Below, in pieces: positions 1 to 13,123 of a stretch of DNA of 64,000 nucleotides (position 1 is the first letter of the stretch; every line of letters starts with the position of its first letter). Source of the DNA: Liolophura sinensis (Eukaryota; Mollusca; Polyplacophora; Chitonida; Chitonidae); contig NC_088303.1 of NCBI RefSeq assembly GCF_032854445.1, forward strand, positions 2,489,501 to 2,553,500, written 5' to 3'. A model generated the notes under the pieces. The model did no database searches. It saw nothing but the letters and a program-made list of their open reading frames with translations, and was not told the DNA's origin. Both the position numbers and the translations under genes were made by a program.

Positions 1-169
1 GATAGGTCATAATTGCTTGTAAAGTACACACAACACAAAACATTTGTGCAACCTCCTGTAGTATTTGCCCTTTCAGAAAACCCTGAAACAGCCTAAATGT
101 AAACTTTTCGTGACGGCAGTTCAAAAATATACATATGGCACTGATAATTACATCTGACTGACCTCTGAC

Positions 170-256
170 CTTGTGATGAGGTTGCACCAGAATCAAATAA
201 CAAGGTCGGTAGTTTTCTCCAGATGCTCCAGTTACCTCCGCACATAACCCTAGCCA
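170..256 (-). CDS. Coding exon of the unidentified minus-strand gene (gene runs off the left edge)
   Basis: An 87-nt phase 0-0 exon with acceptor TGTGTATTGACAG and donor CACAAG|GTCAGA. The 29 residues are WLGLCAEVTGASGENYRP then CYLILVQPHHK. No stop codon ends it, so further exons lie to the left of the window. Confidence 0.6.
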
Positions 257-649
257 CTGTCAATACACATGTAACTTTCTGAACATGGTCCAGTTTACTC
301 TGCTCACTTCATTTTGTTCCACCCTTAAAACGTGTATACATGTACTTGCTGTCTTCATGGAAGTAAAACATTCTTACATATGATCTGATATATGTATATG
401 CTAGTATTTATCATAGATAAACCTCCAAACAGGAGCAAAGGCTATCTACATGAGACTCTTTCTTATTTCCTTTGAAGCACCAATTTCATGACTTAATTCC
501 CCAAATATTAAATTTCACTATAACATGAGATAAAATGAGGAAAAGATTGTGTAGCCCATCAGCTAGGTGTCATAATAATAATAATAATTATAAGAGTAAC
601 AAAACTTTATTTGCTGAGGGAGATCTAACAGTTACAAAACCAATCTTCT

Positions 650-1240
650 TATTGTCCCTCATGCACATACATTCACACCTGTAGTCTCTCGTGCATATAC
701 ACATTCACACCTATAGTTCCTAATGCCATACACATTCACACCTGTAGTCCCTCATGCATACACACATTAACACCTATAGTCCCTCATGCATACACACATT
801 CACACCTATATTCCCTCATGCATACACACATTCACACCTGTAGTCCCTTGTGCGTACACACATTCACACCTATAGTCCCTGATTCATACACATATTCATA
901 CCTGAGTACACACATTCACACCTGTAGTCCCTCGTGTGTACACACATTCACACCTATAGTCCCTAATGCCATACACATTCACACCTATAGTCCCTTGTGC
1001 ATGCACACATTTACACCTGCAGTCCCTCATGCATACACATATTCATACCTGCAGTCCCTCGTGTGTACACACATTCACACCTGTAGTCCCTCGTGTGTAC
1101 ACACATTTACACCTGCAGTCCCTCATGCATACACATATTCATACCTGTAGTCCCTCGTGTGTACACACATTCACACCTGTAGTCCCTCGTGTGTACACAC
1201 ATTCACACCTGTAGTCCCTCGTGTGTACACACATTCACAC
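650..1240. repeat. Minisatellite, about 32-bp unit, some 17 copies
   Basis: Units follow TAGTCCCTCGTGTGTACACA then CATTCACACCTG with alternation between CTCGTGTGTA, CTCATGCATA and CTAATGCCATA variants. The open frames of 110 and 82 codons are by-products of the repeat. It lies in an intron of the minus-strand gene. Confidence 0.9.
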
Positions 1241-1969
1241 ACACGTATTCACATGTATATGCAGCATACATGTGTATACAACTATAGATGAACCTGATAT
1301 AAGTGATCACCAGCTATATACAATGTAGTGTGTCACAAACAATTTCACACTTAAATCATCAGCGGCATATCTTGACATCATTAACATTATTGACAATTCC
1401 ATTTTTATTTTTAAACACTGACATTCTGTGATTTTTTAAAATCTATAGTTACTTTGTTTCACAATGTAACCCCAGAATATCCAAAAGAATTTTTAATGGC
1501 ACTGGTTGTAGGTTTCAGAGGGATGAACTTCTTGGAGGTTGTAGATCGAAGGTTAATTCTACAGACTTGCAGCGTAGGTAAACTGGCTGAAAAGGTGGCT
1601 TGGAGTTAATCTGTTTCGACATATAACCATTAGTACAGCTTTGTGCAACATGATTCTTTCATATATGAAGTAAATAAAACATTAAATAAATATACATGTA
1701 AATCCTTGCTGTGGAAACCAATCAGATTATCTGAAGTCATTTCTCCAAAAAACAAAACAAAACATGAAAGATGGCTTAAATATGTATGTCTGAAACCCAA
1801 GAGTTGCAACTATGAACACCAAGCAATCACTGAAAATGTACTTACAGCGTTAAAACTGTGCAGAATTGTAAAGTGTCTGTTAAAGTGTCTGTGTGTGTTA
1901 AAAGTGCGGATCACTTAGAAATGCAGGGCAACCTATGAAAAGTTCATAGAAAGTGTCCGAATCATAAAA

Positions 1970-2204
1970 GCTGACCAGTAAATACCTACAAATGTTTGAG
2001 TCCTAATAGCTGACCAGTAAATACCTACAAATGTTTGAGTCCTAACAGTTGACCAGTAAATACCTACAAATGTTTGAATCTAAACAGCTGACCAGTAAAT
2101 ACCTCCAAATGTTTGAGTCCTAACAGTTGACCAGTAAATACCTACAAATGTTAGAATCCTAATAGATGACCAGTAAATACCTACAAATGTTTGAGTCCTA
2201 AGTG
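1970..2204. repeat. Minisatellite, 39-bp unit, six copies
   Basis: The unit is GCTGACCAGTAAATACCTAC followed by AAATGTTTGAGTCCTAACA; copies start 39 bp apart (1970, 2009 and on) with few substitutions. Confidence 0.9.
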
Positions 2205-2209
2205 TCAAA

Positions 2210-4340
2210 AATATCAACATATAAAATGTGTTTCAATCACGTGTTAAACTTGAAATTAAATGTTAAAATACACCTAGAGTGTGGCTGAATTGTGCTCTTG
2301 GTGTTCACAAAACACCTATGCTAAGATCGTTTTTAAACTAAACATAATCAAATGATTGTGATACATTGACAGAAAGTGTGTCAAAATGAAATTGAAACAG
2401 CCTTAATTATTAGTTATTGAGACATCTTGCTCACAAGACTGAGGCATCCCAACAAATACCCCCACCCACCCACGGACAGATGCAGATCAACATCAGTGCA
2501 GTTACAAGGCAGACATAAAAACTGGGCAATGCCAGATGTTCCTTTCGCAAGAATTTAATCTCTTTTATATTCCTAATACCAGAGAAAATGAAGCCCTTAC
2601 TAGCATGCAACCAGGCGCAAAAAGAAAACTTAGTAATATAAACTTAGTAGAAATTGAGCTCAAAGAAATTTCCAGGCAAAGCATCTGATGAAAATTTGTT
2701 GATCAATATTTTTACAGTAGTAAATTTCAGACTGAGGTATGAAAAAGCACTAAACAACTAAGGCAGGGTTTCTGTTTGTTCAAAATCATGACTTTTTTAT
2801 GCCATTAATTTCAGGAAGACATACATGTACTTGTACAATACTTAATAATGTAAAACAATGAGCCATATAGCAATCAGAAGATGTTATGAACGAGGCAGCC
2901 TACTCACTGGACTACAGTTTATCTTCATAAAACAAAGTGTGTATAATCTAAGCTACATGTACGAAAATGGAAACGGTGGTAAACAGGATATTACTTCGAA
3001 CCAATGAGTTCATGAGAACTTATTAGATTAGGTTGACAAGTACATTCGTACTTTATTTATAGATTGGTAATATGTACACTACATATGGTTTCCTCTATTA
3101 CACTGTACCACAGCCTGGTAAAACATGTCACAATACTTTAGTTTTGAAAAAATTTAAGAGAGGACTAAGGTGAAAGAACAATTCCACCACCCACTCCGCA
3201 ATAAGGTTAAAAAGAGGCGGAAAATTCTTCTTTCATTGAAAAATTAAGAGATTTATCTTTTGGCTGCGAATAAGTAATGTAGCCTCAGTTAAAATAAAGG
3301 GGTGGTCATCATACATGTACTTGCAGCTTGAATTTTCATATGCTGTACACAGGAAAATGCAAGCAGTGTGCAGTGTAGTGTACAGAGCCTGTGAATAGCA
3401 GTTTTTGCAGGGTGAAGTTAGCAAATTTACTACATGAATCAAACAGTAAAGAACATCCCTTTGAACTATCAGGAGATGAGTTGATAAGACACAAATAAAT
3501 TGGATCCTAACTATTATGACAATGAGATAAGTGTCCTCAGGTTGATGCAACATGTCGCTACTTCTGCAGGTAAACCTGTACTTCAGCACTTAAGACCATT
3601 TGTGTCATCTTTGGACTTTAAAACACCGTTTTATGTTTTTTGTTTGCATGTTAAGATGCCCATCAAGATTATGCCAATTTTCAGGGAACTACATTCCAAA
3701 GGTACCCCAATGGTGCTGGTTAACTTTGTACTAGGGAACAACAAGCATGAAGCTAGTGTAGAACTGTAGAAGCACAACAAAATAAAAATACATGTACAGT
3801 TGATAGTTGCATTGCTCTATGTGACCACTGTAAGACATTCACAAATAGTTAAAATACCACCAAAGAAATGGCATTTTAAATGGTGTGCATCATTGTCAAA
3901 TATGAACAAACCAGCCACTCAGAAGACTGTTACAGTCCGGGCATGTACTGTTTGCCCTCCTGGCCTTATTTCAGTAAGCTAATAATAACCTAACCAAGCT
4001 GTAGAGAAGGATACAATACAACACATTCCATAACAAAAAGATTCTCAGATCTCATAAGTCCATATCTAGATGTACATTTAGTTCTTGCAGGCCGATCATA
4101 AAACAGCATTAAAATAAAGTTTATCTAGGAGTACTGAAGAAAGCAATCAATATACAAATTTCCTCACAAACACCTGAACAAAAGATAGTGCCCCAGCTAC
4201 AGATAGTTACACTTGTAGCACCATTTGTAACTGGACATATCAATGCGCTAACAGACATGAACAGGTGACAACATTACGACGCTAGCTGAGGTCCTATGAT
4301 CATGCAACAAACAATCGTGTTTACCCTTGATGGCCACATC
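2210..4340. other. Intronic sequence of the minus-strand gene; nothing else seen
   Basis: Between the exons at 0.2 and 4.3 kb at least one coding exon must exist, because the flanking phases (2 and 0) disagree, but none with good signals was found here. No repeats of note. Confidence 0.35.
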
Positions 4341-4347
4341 ATCTTAC

Positions 4348-4686
4348 CTGTAAAGTGGTAAAAGAGCCCTCTCCCTAAGGGGTAACACCTGATGGGAGTC
4401 TGGTTTCGGAACTCTCAAATTTCTCACCTGTGGAGTTAATTGGTCTGAGGCCTCTGGTAAGGTGCACAGTATAATGAGAGTGAGACAGCTCCTCACCACG
4501 ACAAGCCCCGTATGCTGATTACTGATTACAGACGCAAACGCTCTATGCTCTACGACACCACACTGCTCTAACAAGTGGTTGATCTCAGCTGCCAAAGATA
4601 GCTCTGGCAGCCACGTGCTTAATGGGTCTACGTCACTGCCCCGCCATCTGAACCTTGTGTGGTGACCACACTCCAGCACCTCGCTA
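4348..4686 (-). CDS. Long coding exon of the unidentified minus-strand gene
   Basis: At 339 nt this is the longest exon of the gene and has clear coding composition against AT-rich introns. The donor TTTACAG|GTAAGATG is near consensus; the acceptor is GTGACGCAG. The peptide begins SEVLECGHHTRFRWRG, continues DVDPLSTWLPELSLAAEINH and LLEQCGVVEHRAFASVIS, and ends LPLRERALLPLYR. It looks like a folded cytosolic protein with no visible membrane span. It ends in phase 2, whereas the next exon found (170-256) starts in phase 0, so at least one exon between them was missed. Family unrecognised. Confidence 0.7.
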
Positions 4687-4689
4687 CTG

Positions 4690-6550
4690 CGTCACAACGT
4701 TTCACAGAACAGTCGGTTAAACCAATGTTACATACGACAGGGAAACCTTGAAAATGACTACTTATTGATAAAAAAAATTAATGTTTCCAAGAACACAAGA
4801 ACATAATAAATAAAAAAAAAACACACACAAAAAAAAAAACTGATAAAGAAAAATGTCACAGAGCAAATAAACGAGAGTTGTGGGCGTTTAGCCCAATCTT
4901 TACTGGCGTTGTGTGGGTAGTAAGGCCTATTACAAAGATGAAAACATTTCAATGCACAAGGCTCTGTACCTGGGGGTTACACATTTATCACATCAAGAGC
5001 ACTACAGAATATGGCATTGTATCCTTCGGGCTACAAAAACAAATAAGCTACAGTTTAACACAAAACTGGTGAAAACACCCCAAGAAGCCCCATCATGTAC
5101 ATGTACTTTGGGAATATGTCACATGATACCAAATCTTGCCTGATCAGAGACTACAGTGACTTAAAGCGGTTACATTCTTTACATACAGCAAGGGCAACTG
5201 GAAGAGAAAGTTAATTTTGTGAACTGACACCAGGCCATATTTCACTGGTTACATGTGTCTTATTTGCTAGCTATCACACTGTCGTCACTGCTCTGGTTTG
5301 CCTCTCTATGCTTTAAGTCTTTAATTATATTTACCTTTTACTGTTGACATTTGATCACAACTTTATTTCCAACATAACAGCTCCTGCTTCAAAGTTCTGA
5401 GAGTCAAAAATACGAAACTCATCCGTCCCTGAGCGCTCCACAAAAGGTCATCATGTATCCCCTTTGGGACTTGATCAGAAGGAATACATGAGCTGATGCA
5501 GCCAGACTAGAGACAGCAACATTAGGCATGTTAGGTTTGTACCAGGTTTACTTTGCAACAAAGGAGTAAACAAAGGTTTTGGCATTACTGTTCAGTAAGT
5601 CTTCTGCTACAAAACAAAAAGACTAATAACTTTCACCTGTGAGACATGAACACTGCCAAGCAACTTACTAATATGAAACACTGTTCAGAATGTTCACAGA
5701 ACATTTCCAGCAACAACACAGGAACATCAAAATATGTCCACCATTCACGAAATCTCAAACTTTTCTACATTGGTGCTATGTACTTTCAAAATACAATTAC
5801 ACGCATTTATTGTCATATGCTGTTTGCACTGCCTATGAAGAAGTGGTAAATCACTCAGTTTGAACATTAATATGAACACTTCAAAACAATTTCATTTGGT
5901 ATCTTGACCCCAAAACAGGAAAAGAATGAACATTTTAAAGAATAATGGAAAGTAAGCTGATAACTTCATGGCTTGAATACATGTACTAATTACCCCATGC
6001 TTATGACAAGCTTTTTTGATCTCAAGGATTTAAGCTTTCACTTGCTCCTATATATGCAATGTTCAACAAACTATTCACCAATAACAGTAGTTTCACAACT
6101 ACTGTATAATGTCATTTGATGCATCAACAAAACTTCAAATTTACTTTTTGGCTTCGTCTTTCATCAACATATTTATTAAGCAAATCTACATATCATTACA
6201 TACTTGTTTTGGCTTACACACAACACAAGTCAACAGGTGCAGAGTGGGTATTCACCTTTAAATCTGTTAACAAGGCTTTTAGCAGTTACCATATGCTTAC
6301 TACCAAACTGAAAAAATAGGAAGTTAAATACACGGGGTGGCTTATCACCATATAACACCTTGGTTCTGACTTGACTAGGGTCTTCAGAAACACCTAAATT
6401 GTGGACACTGGTGGAAGAAAAGAGCAATTCACTTTTATCTTAAGAACAACAAATCCTCATAAAAAAAATTCTACAGATAGCACACACATACATGTAGCAC
6501 CATACATTCATGTAGCAAACCTGCAGTAAATGTATATGTGCAACACGCCT
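4690..6550. other. Intronic sequence of the minus-strand gene
   Basis: AT-rich, no supported exon. The exons on either side join in phase (CA plus T gives His), so no exon is needed here. Confidence 0.5.
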
Positions 6551-6555
6551 CTTAC

Positions 6556-6667
6556 TGCAGCTTATGACAACTGGCAGGAGAGTATCCAATGATATCTGCT
6601 CCAATATCTGGAAGGTCATTCTCAGAAAAATTAAAGTTGGTTGGTAGGGAATCATTTTTTATTGTGG
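6556..6667 (-). CDS. Coding exon of the unidentified minus-strand gene
   Basis: A 112-nt exon with an excellent acceptor (CGCACTCTTTCATCAG) and donor (CTGCA|GTAAGAGG). The 36 full codons begin TIKNDSLPTNFNFSENDLPD and continue IGADIIGYSPASCHKL. It ends in phase 2 with CA, completed to His by the first base of the exon at 4.7 kb. Family unrecognised. Confidence 0.65.
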
Positions 6668-7460
6668 CTGATGAAAGAGTGCGGATTTTACAAAAATTAA
6701 GATTGTAATTCCACCAGACGATAAGCGAAAGTTTTAGAGTACGGCCTTTACCCCCACCACAACCCACCCCACCCTTTCAAACCACAGCCCACCAATGGAC
6801 CTATTTTTAATGATGAACTAACTCATTTAATGCCAATATGAGATAATAAGAGGGCATAACTTATATGCAATTAAAATTCAACCTGACAAAAGACTAAGAT
6901 GAAGAATAATGAAAGATCACTTCAGCATGTTGAAAGTACACACATAACGAGAGAGAATAATACGAGAGGCAAACAAGTTACATGTTTTCTGTGGTGGAAA
7001 TATATTTGTGTCTGCCAACTGAGATAGTGACTTTTTGTCTAATGAAATACATGCATATGCACGAATAGAGTGAAGCAGCGATTACCCCCATCTGGGGCCC
7101 CGAAGTCTGAAAAAAACGCCAGTACATTCTAGGCTATAAGTGATGTCAGCATTCAGCTATGGCCTAAATGCATGACTGGGCCAGCCAAGTATTTCACACA
7201 CACGCCAGCACACACACACACGCCAAAGCTACGCTGCTGGCTGCGCATGGGGGATGTGGTGCACCTAGTGCGGTACTATTCTCTGCCTTAGCGGTTCTGG
7301 GTAAAAGCACAGCATCAGCCCTACAACTGTTACTCAGTCATGTGTTATGATGAGTAAAGCTGATAACAATCTGGATCAAGACCAAAACAACCCGTCACTG
7401 TTCACAGTCTTATATACCAGCTTCTCAGCAAAACTATTTAATGGGTGGACTTCCACTTAC

Positions 7461-7504
7461 TATACATGATTGTAGCACAAGCAGCATCACTTGTACCTTG
7501 TTCA
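7461..7504 (-). CDS. Coding exon of the unidentified minus-strand gene
   Basis: A 44-nt exon with acceptor GGCTATTCAG and strong donor (TGTATA|GTAAGTGG). It reads EQGTSDAACATIMY and ends in phase 1, which the next exon (6.6 kb, starting CC) completes as Thr. Signals, phase and peptide all agree. Confidence 0.5.
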
Positions 7505-7913
7505 CTGAATAGCCGCCCGTCACAAAAGGTTAGAGTTTGAAACTCTTCTGCAAAGTTTCATTCACAAACGGCAAATTTCTGACTCTATGGAACAACTGGT
7601 GCACTGCACTAAATTGTTTATTGATCCAGAGTGATTCACACTTGAACTGTATTCAAAGTACACAGGATATGGCCTTTCTCCATTCACACCATTTAAACCA
7701 TACAGCTTGTTCAAAGAGTTTAGGTATAAAACTCATCTAATGCAAGTCTGATAGTTTAGACTACAAGCTCACATTTGTCTTAGTAGTGAAAGCTGATCTA
7801 CATGTAAGTGTTGGTTTCTATATTTGATTTATTCTTTAACACCAATATATTTCACTTTTCAACTGTAATCCTGGGAAATATTGCATAATTTAAGATTGAG
7901 TTAAACCTGTTAC

Positions 7914-7936
7914 CTACTTGGCCCTTTTTCCAATGG
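7914..7936 (-). CDS. Possible 23-nt micro-exon of the unidentified minus-strand gene
   Basis: Acceptor GTCTTGTAG and donor AAGTAG|GTAACA enclose PLEKGPS, phase 0 to 2. It is the one candidate found that links the phase of the 9.0 kb exon to that of the 7.5 kb exon. Confidence 0.2.
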
Positions 7937-9044
7937 CTACAAGACTTTCGATTTTTTGGTACGACATAGAAATTTAAGCATACCAGTTCTTGTTTCTCAT
8001 GCCAAGTATCATCCAAGTACCACAAAGAGAATACCCAGCATTACAAAATCCCCAAATTACCCTCCACCCCTCCCCTGCTCCCCCATCCCACATAAAAGAA
8101 GCCTATACATTCTCATGTTGCAAATCATTTTATTTTGAGGCAGATGTTTTATATACGTTTTCATTACATGTTTACACATGGAAAACTTGATGAAATTTGT
8201 CATGTAGTATATGATGGACTATCTGGGTGAAACCATGGGGCCACAAGGAGCAGAACTACATTTCCACTAGCAGCATGACAAGTAGCAAACCTGCTGTCGT
8301 AAATCTCTGCTCCACATCTATAAAAACATAAACCCTGCTTCTAACCTTCTATAAGAAACGACCACTGAGAGCTTCTCAGGAGCATGAATCACTCTCTTAA
8401 CACATCGGTTGTATCAGTACACACTACCACTGCCAAAACAGTATCTCCAAATCTGTGTGTGCCCAAACACCATCAACAGATATACGTTAACATCTCTTCA
8501 TAACGAAAAAAAAAAAAAAAAAGAAACTCTGCAACAGCATCATGATATATATTATTTATGAACAAGGACTTGCCATTTAGTGATAATCATAAAACAAAAC
8601 GATGAGCAAACTTGCATTTGAGAAAGGCTTTCACAAGAGATATACAAAAGTGCTCATGTCTTTTTTTTTGGCTTGTAAATGCTTTTGTTTGACCTGGCAA
8701 CTTTTTATTTCCAGAGACATCTGTGCAATTCTTAGATCTGATGTAACTGATTCCTAACCCCTATACCACCAAGTTGGCCACACATGTACCTTAAGACTTG
8801 AGCTATGCACAGACTTGTCACTCATTGGTATTAAACCTGAATGACCAACAGGAATAACATAAGTACTGACATATTTCAATTCAAAAATTACTTAAAAGAT
8901 ACATAATAATACAGGTACATTGATTCCAAGTGGATTTTTTTTTATTATTGCGACCTTCACTGAAGACCACACGAGAGTTACCATCAGCCATTACTGCTAC
9001 AAAGACCCCATGAACAATGTTAGGAAGAATACCTAAAACATTAC

Positions 9045-9086
9045 CTGTTCAAGAATGGCAATGACCCCATGTCTCATGAGACAGGT
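9045..9086 (-). CDS. Possible exon of the unidentified minus-strand gene
   Basis: A 42-nt phase 0-0 candidate with acceptor CAGTTACTAG and donor GAACAG|GTAATG, reading TCLMRHGVIAILEQ. Phase agrees with the exon at 9.5 kb. The acceptor lacks a good pyrimidine tract. Confidence 0.35.
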
Positions 9087-9469
9087 CTAGTAACTGACTC
9101 ACTCTGTTACAGAACACAATAAACTTCTAGGAATAGGGCGTTGTGAGACCGAGTCTTGGCTCAGAGTTCAAACCAAACGCCAGGCACACGCCAAGAAAGA
9201 ACAAACACAGGGAATGCAGTTCTGAACATTTATTGACAATCAGTGAACAGGTTTGCCGGTTTGGTTTGGGCGGGTCCGCGTCTGCAAAGGCGTACGCTAG
9301 TCAACAAGTTCCTACTAATTCAGCACTACACTATACTACTAATTCAGCCCTTTTGTAAGTTTCCTAGCCCCAACCACCTAAATGGTAGATTCCCGGCCTT
9401 ATTCAGGTCTTCTAACTCTTACCAGTTAGCTGTTGTATTGTTGCGGATCTACAACAGACTAAAGATTAC

Positions 9470-9510
9470 CTTCAGAACAGGGTATTTGTAGTTCCATAGA
9501 GTCAAGTGAC
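9470..9510 (-). CDS. Coding exon of the unidentified minus-strand gene
   Basis: A 41-nt exon with acceptor TTGTCGTTGACAG and donor TGAAG|GTAATC. It reads HLTLWNYKYPVLK after a split first codon, ending in phase 0. The xHLTLWNY pattern resembles the closing strand of a WD40 blade, but one strand cannot establish that family. Confidence 0.45.
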
Positions 9511-10574
9511 CTGTCAACGACAACAGCAATAACAACAATTCAAAAGGGGGATAAGTGTTAACAGTGAAATGACAAGATAACATTTGTACATGAGACAATA
9601 TATGCATGTACAGGTAAACAGTTTGCAACAACTCCACACTGGATTTGAACCCCAGATCCAGTACAGACTGTCACCAGTCAATGGTGATAAATCCCCCAGT
9701 CCAGATTGCATCTACAGAGGTCCCAGGCCAAGAACATGGGAATGTTTCTCAGAGGCACAAAGCTACATGCCCTAGTTCTACACATTTTCCCCCACACACG
9801 GAAAAAACCTATCAATCATAAAGTAGTAAACAGAATGCACAGAAAGTGCCCACCTGACACTGGCCTTTACTTTCACTTTACAACATAAATGGGGGCTGCT
9901 GGCAGGGGATTTGACAGGTCTGACTACTGTACATATAAATAACAAAAGTATAAACAATGGCAAGCCCTGCAAACTTGTGGGTTACATTCTTGGTCCCATG
10001 CCTCACTGGAGCAGCATCAATTACTGTTGTTGTGTCATGGGATCACATCCACCTCACATCCTCAACTGGTTAGCTGTACTACTCACACCCAATTCAACAA
10101 CATTGTAGAATGATGTGGAGAAAAAAAAAAGCATGGGGAAAATTGCCAGATATTTTATTAGCATGAGGCTATCACAGAAAAGGACAGCTTGGCAAGGTAT
10201 CAGTAAACAAGTAAATGGTGAATTCAGCAAAGCATTCAGTAGGTCAACTGGTGGCACCGATGACTATCCACTGTTCCTATCTATACAAGAGTTCTTGGCT
10301 TATGACTAATCCATGCTCATATGCCACAGTCTCAATAGGGTGAGGAAGAGAAACATACGCTGTAAACTTTACCACTACACTCAGCCATATCCACACTCTC
10401 TTTACAACACTGGAACATTTCACTTTCAGAAATAAATCTTTTCAATTCTTCACTGTTAAAAATTAATCAGCTTTTACCAGGACACTCACTAAACTCAGTT
10501 CTTTACAATAACAGCAACAATAAACAGCAACAATAAGCTGGAAACTGCTAAGACCCTTAGCTGCAAACAAAGAA

Positions 10575-10775
10575 CTACCATAATTCCTCATCTTTCAGTG
10601 CAATTTATGCACACCTTAAATTTGATTTAGGAGACAAAACTCCCATTGGTACCATCAGCCAATTTCAGCGCTTCACAAAAAGAATAATTTTATCAGTCTA
10701 CACAGAATAATGCCTTCATATTATCCTTGACTATAAACACCTTGCAAACAGGTCGAAGAATTATTGTAGTACGAA
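10575..10775. repeat. Dispersed repeat, copy 1
   Basis: Shares with 25548-25740 the blocks CAGTGCAATTTATGCA, GAGACAAAAC, CTTCACAAAAA, CAGTCTACACAGAATAATGC and AAACACCTTGCAAAC in the same order and strand. The class of element is not known. Confidence 0.65.
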
Positions 10776-11176
10776 GTTGTATGGCTTCAAGAGATATAGT
10801 CTTGTTTATGCACAAGCAGCTGGTTTACTTCTCAGTTCATCAAGTCATAACTGAAGCCAAGTCCAAATAACAATTACGAAGGCTTTACCTTATGAAAAAC
10901 AAAAACATCATGAGTAAAAGGAGAACACAAACACTGAAAAGCCTTCTGGTTTGACACTGTTTTAAGCGCCTGTATACATGTGTACATTATGCACATGTTT
11001 TTCATTTAACTATTATTGAAATATCAAGACGAAGGCAAACAAAATTGTTGCAACTTTTTGCTTCAGGCTGGATTTGTATTATCCAGGGGCTGATACCCTA
11101 TACCTGTCATTTTTTTTGGCCTTTCTCATGTTCAGTGGAATGCCACATTCAATACAAGGATAAGAACTACAGAAAC

Positions 11177-11843
11177 TTCTTTGTGCAATTATCACATATT
11201 ACTTCTGCACAGATCAGCGAAGTGTACTTTGCAATCTCATGCTTCTTTGTGCAATTATCACATACTACTTCTGCACAGATCAGCGAAGTGTACTTTGCAA
11301 TCTCATGTTTCTTTGTGCAATTATCACATACTACTTCTGCACAGATCAGCGAAGTGTACTTTGCAATCTCATGCTTCTTTGTGCAATTATCACATACTAC
11401 TTCTGCACAGATCAGCGAAGTGTACTTTGCAATCTCATGCTTCTTTGTGCAATTATCACATACTACTTCTGCACAGATCAAAGAAAAGTACTTTGCAATC
11501 TCATGCTTCTTTGTGCAATTATCACATACTACTTCTGCACAGATCAGCGAAGTGTACTTTGCAATCTCATGTTTCTTTGTGCAATTATCACATACTACTT
11601 CTGCACAGATCAGCGAAGTGTACTTTGCAATCTCATGCTTCTTTGTGCAATTATCACATACTACTTCTGCACAGATCAGCGAAGTGTACTTTGCAATCTC
11701 ATGCTTCTTTGTGCAATTATCACATACTACTTCTGCACAGATCAAAGAAAAGTACATTGCAATCTCATGCTTCTTTGTGCAATTACCACATACTACTTCT
11801 GCACAGATCAGAGAAGTGTACTTTGCAATCTCATGCTTCATTG
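11177..11843. repeat. Minisatellite, 66-bp unit, ten copies with a four-unit higher-order repeat
   Basis: The unit starts TTCTTTGTGCAATTATCACA and ends AAGTGTACTTTGCAATCTCA. Since 66 is a multiple of three, open frames of 272, 233 and 222 codons (+) and 224 codons (-) run through it at once. Units 5 and 9 share the AAAGAAAAG variant, and units 2 and 6 share the ATGTTTC variant, so units 2-5 were copied as a block to make units 6-9. No promoter, start context or splice signals support coding. Confidence 0.9.
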
Positions 11844-13065
11844 TACTGTGTCACCCTGCATAAAATGGACAAGTTCTATTAAAAGTTGCTTGAAGCTGTG
11901 TTTTTAAATGAGAAGTGAAAGTAGGCTATTCAGTACTTAAGTCCGTGTCTTATAAGCTGCAGGATCAAAGAGAAGGTGCGAGCAGAAAGAACAAGGTACA
12001 GGACTGTTTTCAAGTCACAGGGTATGTGACTAATGCAAGCCATCCTGGATTTAAAAACAAAGGCTTTGTTACACCCAGCTAATCTCCACACAACCTTTCC
12101 ACTCTCCCAGGAGTTCGCCCTTACAACACATCCTCTTATTCATCAATATAATTACCACCACAGTTCACAACGAGCATAACAACACGCAGGCTTTGTTTAC
12201 AAACCTACTTATGATATGTTTGGGACAAGAGACAGTACAACAACATTCTGCACATAGTATAGCACATGTGTACTCAACAAAACACAAACTGTATGTGTGC
12301 ACATCCAGGTAATGCTGTTCACACAGACTGCCTTATTGGCCCACATCATGGGAAGCTTTTACAGGTCATCACCAACTTCTGGAAATAGGTCTTGCTACCA
12401 CTTGCATAACCGTCAACAGTTTGTAAATAGTATGCAAACAGGTACAACTGTTCGATACCAGAAAAAGGCAATTTTGCAAGGTTAAAGTACAAATAAATAG
12501 CTTGGAACCTTTATTTGTTCACTTGGTTGAAGACTTGTTTCAGCTGATTTGAACGTTCATAACCAAAGAGGAACTTAAAACCAGAAGCTCTGTCTAGTTC
12601 CTCCACCATTGACGGGGTTTGTAAAACTGAAAAATTCTTGAGTAAAAAATTAAAAAATAAATAAATACATACATGAATACAACTGTGATAATTTAATTTC
12701 TTTTCACTGTAACCATGACTAAATGTCTGTATTCATAAAACAGTATATACTTAATTTACACCCAACCATGGACACCAGCAGACTACTGATATGTAGTCTT
12801 TATACAAGAAACTTCAAAATCAAAGCTAATGTTCTTGTTCTGGTCTGAGAAACATGCTGACTGCACACACCAACATTCCTTGCCTTACAACTGTGGAAGA
12901 CTATACCAATGGCCAGTACTGATACATTCTAGTTTCACATGTGCCATCCTCTTGTTCTTATCACAGAAGACACTGCCTGGTGCTGGCACACAATATTTCC
13001 GCCATACACGGTGTGAGCTATGGTGATTGGACAAGATTCTATGGGTTAATAACAAACCCATTAAC

Positions 13066-13123
13066 CTGTAGATGACCTCCACTGAGCTAAATACTGCCTC
13101 AGAAGAAAAATCCATCAGTTGTG
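13066..13123 (-). CDS. Possible exon of the unidentified minus-strand gene
   Basis: A pyrimidine-rich acceptor (TTCCTTGTGCCACTAG) opens an 18-codon frame reading QLMDFSSEAVFSSVEVIY, ending in a poor donor (TACAG|GTTAAT). The segment TTTAGCTCAGTGG inside it looks like a tRNA A-box, so it may instead be a SINE head. Confidence 0.25.

Noticed and set aside
3233-3589. 118-codon minus frame as an exon of the minus-strand gene
   Set aside because: No paired splice signals were found, and the composition is that of AT-rich intron.
5340-5395. Minus-strand candidate exon reading SCYVGNKVVIKCQ
   Set aside because: Poor donor, and the flanking exons at 6.6 and 4.5 kb already join in phase without it.
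9600-9780. tRNA gene near GGATTTGAACCCCAGATCC
   Set aside because: A B-box-like match on the minus strand exists, but no cloverleaf or A-box at the right distance was seen; it is more likely an old SINE head.
11045-11907. Four overlapping open frames of 222-272 codons as repeat proteins
   Set aside because: They are the same 66-bp tandem repeat read in different frames and strands. No promoter, splice or start context supports any of them.
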